A DNA stretch of 10,264 nucleotides from an uncultured Rhizobiaceae group bacterium (lineage in GTDB: Bacteria; Pseudomonadota; Alphaproteobacteria; Rhizobiales; Rhizobiaceae). Below the pieces are notes generated by a model. The model was not told where the DNA came from, did not search any database, and was given only the letters and a program-made list of their open reading frames with translations. How positions within the stretch are numbered: position 1 is the stretch's first letter; each line of letters begins with the position of its first letter. Shown in pieces: positions 6,782 through 10,264 of this stretch. The DNA lies in assembly GCA_905479965.1 (NCBI GenBank), contig CAJQOR010000068.1:1-10264 (forward strand). Direction: 5' to 3'. Position numbers and translations under genes: made by a program.

Positions 6782-7549
6782 TTACAAACTAGCTGTAATT
6801 CCGCCATCAACATAAAGTGTATGACCATTGACAAAACTAGATCCTGCAGAGCTTAAGAAAATACAGGCGCCAACCAGTTCTTCAACATTTCCCCATCGCC
6901 CTGCAGGAGTTCTTTTCTCAAGCCAAGCGCTGAATTCTGAATCAGCAACCAGCGCGGCGTTGAGAGGAGTATCAAAATATCCAGGTGCAATCGCATTACA
7001 TTGCAAACCATACTTTGCCCAGTCGGTAGCCATGCCTTTGGTCAAATTTCCAACGGCACCTTTCGTTGCAGTATAAGGTGCAATACCGGGGCGCGCTAAA
7101 GCAGTTTGCACTGACGCGATATTAATGATCTTACCAGCTTTTCGTTTGATCATGTGGCGCGCAACAGCCTGTCCAACACTGAATACAGATGCGATATTAG
7201 TCATCAATAGTTTTTCAAACATATCAGCGGGGAAATCTTCCAAAGGTGTACGATGCTGCATGCCTGCATTATTGACCAGAATATCGATCGCACCATGTGT
7301 GTCTTCAAATTGATCGACAGCCACTTTTACGCCCTCGTGATCAGTTGCATCAAAAGCAAGCTCAAACACTTTTGCGCCTGTAGCTTTCAGCTCGTCAGCA
7401 GCCTTGGAAAGCTTTGTTTTATCACGCCCATTTAACACAATTGCAGCACCTGATGCCGCCAATCCTTTGGCAAGCGCAAAGCCGATCCCCTGCGATGAGC
7501 CGGTAATCAATGCGGTTTTTCCATTAAGGTCAAAGAGGGCGTGTGTCAT
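6782..7549 (-). CDS. idnO: Gluconate 5-dehydrogenase / 5-keto-D-gluconate reductase (SDR)
   Basis: 255 residues, a classical SDR. Seen: TGSSQGIG (16-23), NNAG (93-96), Asn118, Ser146, Tyr159, Lys163 (YTATK), PG at 189-190, and the VNGHTLYVDGG tail. Local matches to Escherichia coli IdnO, from memory, are strong: the AVARHMIKRKAGKIINI stretch, CNAIAPGYFDTPLNAAL, and WLEKRTPAGRWGNVEELVGA. IdnO reduces 5-keto-D-gluconate to D-gluconate with NAD(P)H in the cytosol, the second step of L-idonate catabolism. It is the first gene of the minus-strand operon, with operator site B 50 bases upstream, and is divergent from the 2-hydroxyacid dehydrogenase-idnD unit. The ribosome binding site before the ATG is poor (AAAGTGAAA), but the N-terminus aligns with the family. 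Confidence 0.94.
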   Translation of the reverse strand: MTHALFDLNGKTALITGSSQGIGFALAKGLAASGAAIVLNGRDKTKLSKAADELKATGAKVFELAFDATDHEGVKVAVDQFEDTHGAIDILVNNAGMQHRTPLEDFPADMFEKLLMTNIASVFSVGQAVARHMIKRKAGKIINIASVQTALARPGIAPYTATKGAVGNLTKGMATDWAKYGLQCNAIAPGYFDTPLNAALVADSEFSAWLEKRTPAGRWGNVEELVGACIFLSSAGSSFVNGHTLYVDGGITASL

Positions 7550-7598
7550 TATTTCACTTTCAATTTTTAACTGGACAGGTATTGGTTCGGTGTATAAA

Positions 7599-7612
7599 TG
7601 TTATCGATATCA
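7599..7612. promoter_or_regulatory. Putative LacI-family operator (site B) in divergent promoter region
   Basis: TGTTATCGATATCA, a 14-base near-palindrome around CG with one mismatched pair, in the 89-base gap between idnO and the 2-hydroxyacid dehydrogenase gene. With flanks it is identical to site C over 18 bases (7598-7615 and 10109-10126). On the plus strand TGGACA (7572-7577) and TATAAA (7593-7598) could be promoter boxes with a short 15-base spacer, which would put the operator just downstream of the -10. One bound repressor could silence both directions. Confidence 0.78.
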
Positions 7613-7638
7613 AAAGCAAGCCATATTAGGATTATTGA

Positions 7639-8583
7639 ATGTCTAAAGTTGAAATTTTACAGATGGGCCCCTATTCAGAACGAGACGAAAAGATGCTCAT
7701 GGAACAGTTTAAAGTCCATCGATATTTTGACCAGAAAGATCAGGCTACTTTTCTACAAGAACACGGCAACTCAATAAAAGCGATTGCCACGCGGGGCGAT
7801 CTTGGCGCTGACGCTAACCTTATAAATTCGCTCCCTAATTTAGAGATTATCAGCATCTACGGGGTGGGGTTTGATGCAGTGGATATCGACGCTGCAAAAG
7901 CGCGTGGCGTACACGTGACCAACACACCTGATGTCTTGACAAAAGATGTTGCGGACCTTGCAATTGCGATGATGCTAACGCTTGGTCGCAAGGTAAACGA
8001 GGCGGCAGATTGGGCCAGAAGCGACTGGGCGAAAAAGGGCATGTTCCCGCTTACCAGACGTATTCACGCAAAGCGCGCAGGTGTGCTCGGTTTAGGGCGT
8101 ATTGGATATGAAATTGCACGCCGACTTCAAGGTTTTGATATGGACATAAACTATAGCGCACGGGGGCCACATGAACTCAAGGAGAACTGGGGATATATTG
8201 CGGATCCAATTGAATTGGCCGAAAACAGTGATGTATTATTTGTCTCTCTCGCAGCGTCTAAACAAACACATCACATTGTCAATAAAGATGTGCTTGATGC
8301 ATTGGGGCCTGACGGTATGGTCATCAACATCTCACGCGCATCAAACATAGATGAAATAGCATTGTTGGACGCCTTAGAAGCGAAAACTTTGGGGTCCGCT
8401 GCGCTAGATGTGTTCGAAGGTGAACCTGATATCAACCCGCGATTTTTAAATCTTGATAATGTGCTGTTACAGCCACATCATGGTTCAGGAACGGTGGAAA
8501 CACGTGAAGCTATGGGGGAACTTGTGTTTGAAAATCTCAAGGCTCATTTTGACGGCAATAAATTGCCGACACCCGTTGTTTAA
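7639..8583 (+). CDS. D-isomer-specific 2-hydroxyacid dehydrogenase, likely 2-ketoaldonate or hydroxypyruvate reductase
   Basis: 314 residues, normal for the glyoxylate/hydroxypyruvate/2-ketogluconate reductase group. Seen: N-terminal catalytic half, YGVGFDAVDIDAAKARGV (about 74-91), TPDVLTKDVADLAIA (about 96-110), nucleotide motif GLGRIG (151-156), and the catalytic triad Arg233 (ISRASNIDE), Glu262 (FEGEP) and His280 (QPHHGSGT). The usual RG after the catalytic strand is RA here. Known relatives such as GhrB reduce 2-keto-D-gluconate to gluconate and 2-keto-L-gulonate to L-idonate; beside idnD and idnO either reaction would feed the pathway. That assignment comes from context, and hydroxypyruvate reduction remains possible. 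SARG after the second Rossmann segment hints at NADPH use. AGGA seven bases before the ATG supports the start; idnD follows after 15 bases. Confidence 0.9.
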   Translation: MSKVEILQMGPYSERDEKMLMEQFKVHRYFDQKDQATFLQEHGNSIKAIATRGDLGADANLINSLPNLEIISIYGVGFDAVDIDAAKARGVHVTNTPDVLTKDVADLAIAMMLTLGRKVNEAADWARSDWAKKGMFPLTRRIHAKRAGVLGLGRIGYEIARRLQGFDMDINYSARGPHELKENWGYIADPIELAENSDVLFVSLAASKQTHHIVNKDVLDALGPDGMVINISRASNIDEIALLDALEAKTLGSAALDVFEGEPDINPRFLNLDNVLLQPHHGSGTVETREAMGELVFENLKAHFDGNKLPTPVV

Positions 8584-8598
8584 ATTATAGGAAATATT

Positions 8599-9630
8599 AT
8601 GCGTTCAATCGTTATTCACAAAGCCAAAGACCTTCGAATAGAAGAGACCGATGTGCAAGCACCTCAAGCTGGAGAAGTTTTAGTGCGCATCGCAACGGGC
8701 GGCATCTGCGGATCAGACCTGCATTACTACAACCATGGTGGTTTTGGCACAATTAAAGTCAAAGAGCCGATGATTTTGGGCCATGAGGTTTCAGGCTATA
8801 TTGAAAAATTGGGCCCCGATGTTGAAGGTCTTGCCGTCGGTGATCTGATCGCACTGTCACCATCGCGCCCTTGCAACACATGTCAATATTGCCTTGAGGG
8901 CAAACAAAATCACTGTGAGAATATGAGATTTTATGGCTCAGCCATGCCTTTCCCGCATATTCAGGGCGCCTTTCGCGAGTTAATCGTTGCTGACGCATCA
9001 CAATGTGTCAAAGCTGAAGGCCTGTCATCCGGCGAAGCAGCTATGGCAGAACCTTTATCTGTTTGCTTACACGCAACCCGACGAGCTGGTGATTTACTTG
9101 GCAAAAAAGTTCTCATTACAGGTTCAGGCCCCATCGGGACCTTAAGTGTATTAGCAGCACGCGCGGCGGGCGCTGCAGAAATTATCGTAACCGATTTAGA
9201 AGACGAAGCTTTGTCTTATGCTTTAAAAGTTGGAGCTAACAAGACCATCAATATGATGACGCAAGCAGACGATCTTGACGTTTATAAACAAGGCAAGGGC
9301 TATTTCGATGTCTTGTTTGAATGTTCAGGTGCCGCACCAGCACTTGCAGCCGGGATATCTGTTATGCGACCTCGCGGCATCGTTATGCAACTTGGCTTGG
9401 GTGGCGACATGACAATTCCTATGCAAGCACTCACAGCAAAAGAATTAGATTTACGTGGTTCATTTCGTTTTCACGAAGAATTTGCAATGTCCGTCAAGCT
9501 CATGCAACAGGGCCAAATTGATGTAAAACCACTTATCTCACACACGGTCAAATTGGATGACGCCATCTCAGGCTTTGAAATTGCAGGGGATCGCAAACAG
9601 GCAATGAAGGCGCAAATCGAATTTACATAA
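8599..9630 (+). CDS. idnD: L-idonate 5-dehydrogenase, zinc-dependent
   Basis: 343 residues, a medium-chain zinc alcohol dehydrogenase. Seen: catalytic zinc ligands Cys37 (GGICGSDLHYY), His62-Glu63 (GHE) and Glu151 (EPLSV); structural zinc cysteines 92, 95, 98 and 106; Rossmann motif GSGPIG (175-180) with Asp199, favouring NAD+. Stretches such as GGICGSDLHYY, MRFYGSAMPFPH and ELDLRGSFRFHEEF closely resemble Escherichia coli IdnD, from memory. The enzyme oxidises L-idonate to 5-keto-D-gluconate, the substrate of IdnO encoded on the other side of the shared promoter region. AGGA six bases before the ATG supports the start, and the 15-base gap places it in one transcript with the 2-hydroxyacid dehydrogenase. 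Sorbitol or xylitol dehydrogenase is a less likely alternative because of the FYGSAMPFPH stretch. Confidence 0.92.
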   Translation: MRSIVIHKAKDLRIEETDVQAPQAGEVLVRIATGGICGSDLHYYNHGGFGTIKVKEPMILGHEVSGYIEKLGPDVEGLAVGDLIALSPSRPCNTCQYCLEGKQNHCENMRFYGSAMPFPHIQGAFRELIVADASQCVKAEGLSSGEAAMAEPLSVCLHATRRAGDLLGKKVLITGSGPIGTLSVLAARAAGAAEIIVTDLEDEALSYALKVGANKTINMMTQADDLDVYKQGKGYFDVLFECSGAAPALAAGISVMRPRGIVMQLGLGGDMTIPMQALTAKELDLRGSFRFHEEFAMSVKLMQQGQIDVKPLISHTVKLDDAISGFEIAGDRKQAMKAQIEFT

Positions 9631-9636
9631 ACTTAA

Positions 9637-9683
9637 CTGTGGGTCCAGAGCAAATTGCTAAAACTCAACTTCTGCACCCACAG
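9637..9683. terminator. Weak inverted repeat between convergent genes
   Basis: CTGTGGGT (9637-9644) and ACCCACAG (9676-9683) form an 8-base perfect stem with a 31-base loop, across the ends of idnD and the GlcG-like gene. There is no T-run, so this may be a modest bidirectional terminator or chance. Confidence 0.2.
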
Positions 9684-10077
9684 CTTCAAGTGCTGCAAGA
9701 GCAACGGCAATATCTTGCTCGGGCGAACCTGAACCAACACCGATACCACCCACGCATTGACCATCCTTGATAATTGGCAGACCACCGCTGAGACCTGTCA
9801 CATTGCCTCCCGTTGCCGCACCAATTGCAGGGCGAACAGCCTCTGGGATATTTGAGCTTGGTCCACAAATCGAAGCGGCAGTTAGCGCTTTTGAAAGCGC
9901 ACTTTTTCGGCTTAAAAACTTAGCGCCTGTCATTTTGATTTCAGCTAACAATTCACCGCTTGCATCGACGATTATAATGCATTGCGGCTGGTTAATGTCT
10001 TCAGCTTTGTTTACCGCGGCCTGTAACATCGATAAACTTGCTTGGTGCGTGAGAATGAGGCTTGTTTGAAAATTCAT
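9658..10077 (-). CDS. GlcG/HbpS family (DUF336) protein
   Basis: 139 residues, the full length of the GlcG/HbpS single-domain fold. Seen: IIIVDASGELLAEIKMTGA (about 34-52), SGGLPI (97-102) and GQCVGGIGVGSGSPEQDIAVA (about 106-126), the classic signature of the family. There is no signal peptide, so it is probably cytosolic. Members include the haem-binding HbpS of Streptomyces and GlcG, encoded beside glycolate oxidase genes; no general enzymatic role is established. It is divergent from an SMP-30/gluconolactonase-like gene, with operator site C in the gap, and convergent with idnD, which places it in the sugar-acid regulon. The ribosome binding site is weak (GTGGA). Confidence 0.87.
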   Translation of the reverse strand: MNFQTSLILTHQASLSMLQAAVNKAEDINQPQCIIIVDASGELLAEIKMTGAKFLSRKSALSKALTAASICGPSSNIPEAVRPAIGAATGGNVTGLSGGLPIIKDGQCVGGIGVGSGSPEQDIAVALAALEAVGAEVEF

Positions 10078-10109
10078 GTGGGAATTCCACTTGCTGTTTA
10101 CGTAATATA

Positions 10110-10123
10110 TGTTATCGATATCA
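10110..10123. promoter_or_regulatory. Putative LacI-family operator (site C) in divergent promoter region
   Basis: TGTTATCGATATCA, identical to site B, in the 69-base gap between the GlcG-like gene and the SMP-30-like gene. It is 24 bases before the SMP-30 ATG, close to the 27-base spacing between site B and its plus-strand gene, and in the same orientation. This suggests a similar mode of repression at both. No clear promoter boxes were resolved. Confidence 0.78.
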
Positions 10124-10146
10124 AAAAAACACGCGGAGATAAATAG

Positions 10147-10264
10147 ATGTCTTTCTTTGAAGCAGCAGATCCTGTCTTTTCCACCTATGTTTTGGGCAAT
10201 GCGCCTTTAAAACAACTCGCCACCGGATTTGATTGGTTGGAAGGCCCGGTTTGGTTTGGAGATG
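10147..10264 (+). CDS. SMP-30/gluconolactonase family protein (5' end only)
   Basis: Only 39 codons are present before the right edge. The sequence LATGFDWLEGPVWFGD (about residues 24-39) is the opening blade of the SMP-30/gluconolactonase/LRE beta-propeller, where the Glu of EGPVW is a metal ligand. Such enzymes hydrolyse aldonolactones, for example glucono-, gulono- or xylonolactone, to the acid, which would supply the pathway encoded to the left. GGAG nine bases before the ATG supports the start. There is no signal peptide at this start, so it is expected in the cytosol. The substrate cannot be judged from this fragment. Confidence 0.85.
   Translation, partial: MSFFEAADPVFSTYVLGNAPLKQLATGFDWLEGPVWFGD

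Noticed and set aside
7281..7290. Other ATCGAT cores inside coding regions (for example near 2091, 4139, 7283, 7717 and 10028)
   Set aside because: None keeps the flanking palindrome of sites A to C, and all lie within genes.
7857..8042. Short open frames opposite or within the dehydrogenase genes and the other large genes
   Set aside because: They are shadows of well-supported genes, with no recognisable domains or ribosome binding sites.
10078..10090. GTGGGAATTCCAC imperfect palindrome before the GlcG-like gene
   Set aside because: It occurs once, includes the weak ribosome binding region of that gene, and has no repeat elsewhere in the window.

Overview
The window looks like chromosomal DNA of a Gram-negative alphaproteobacterium of moderate G+C (mid-40s by eye, not counted). 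The protein styles (Liv permeases, a HupE/UreJ_2 protein, GlcG/HbpS and SMP-30 proteins, an idn-type sugar-acid cluster) resemble marine Rhizobiales or Rhodobacterales. That placement is inference. No RNA genes, insertion sequences, CRISPR arrays or phage genes were seen, and no gap between genes exceeds about 105 bases.

Layout. (1) 1-1367, minus strand: livH followed by a truncated livM, the two membrane permeases of a branched-chain-amino-acid-type ABC importer, with start and stop overlapping by one base. (2) 1467-3429: a divergent pair, a secreted DUF4198 protein (minus) and a HupE/UreJ_2 membrane protein (plus), probably concerned with metal uptake. Their ATG codons overlap in one CATG. 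(3) 3534-4277, plus: a lone short-chain dehydrogenase. (4) 4306-7549, minus: a four-gene operon, idnO - gntK - beta-hydroxyacid dehydrogenase - LacI/GntR-type repressor. (5) 7639-9630, plus: a 2-hydroxyacid dehydrogenase followed by idnD. (6) 9658-10077, minus: a GlcG/HbpS-family protein. (7) 10147 to the right edge, plus: the start of an SMP-30/gluconolactonase-like gene.

Regions 3 to 7 read as one catabolic locus for L-idonate and related keto-sugar acids. IdnD oxidises L-idonate to 5-keto-D-gluconate, IdnO reduces this to D-gluconate, and GntK phosphorylates gluconate to 6-phosphogluconate. The 2-hydroxyacid dehydrogenase could feed the route by reducing 2-keto-L-gulonate to L-idonate or 2-keto-D-gluconate to gluconate. 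The SMP-30 protein could open a sugar lactone. The lone SDR and the beta-hydroxyacid dehydrogenase have no assigned step.

The locus is tied together by a palindromic operator, TGTTATCGATAWCW, found three times and only in intergenic regions: before the lone SDR (3465-3478), between idnO and the 2-hydroxyacid dehydrogenase (7599-7612), and between the GlcG-like gene and the SMP-30 gene (10110-10123). The last two sites are identical over 18 bases. A central CG palindrome is typical of LacI-family operators, so the LacI protein encoded in the locus is the obvious candidate. It is the last gene of an operon that starts at one of these sites, which implies autoregulation. No transporter for the sugar acid lies between these genes; it may lie beyond the right edge.
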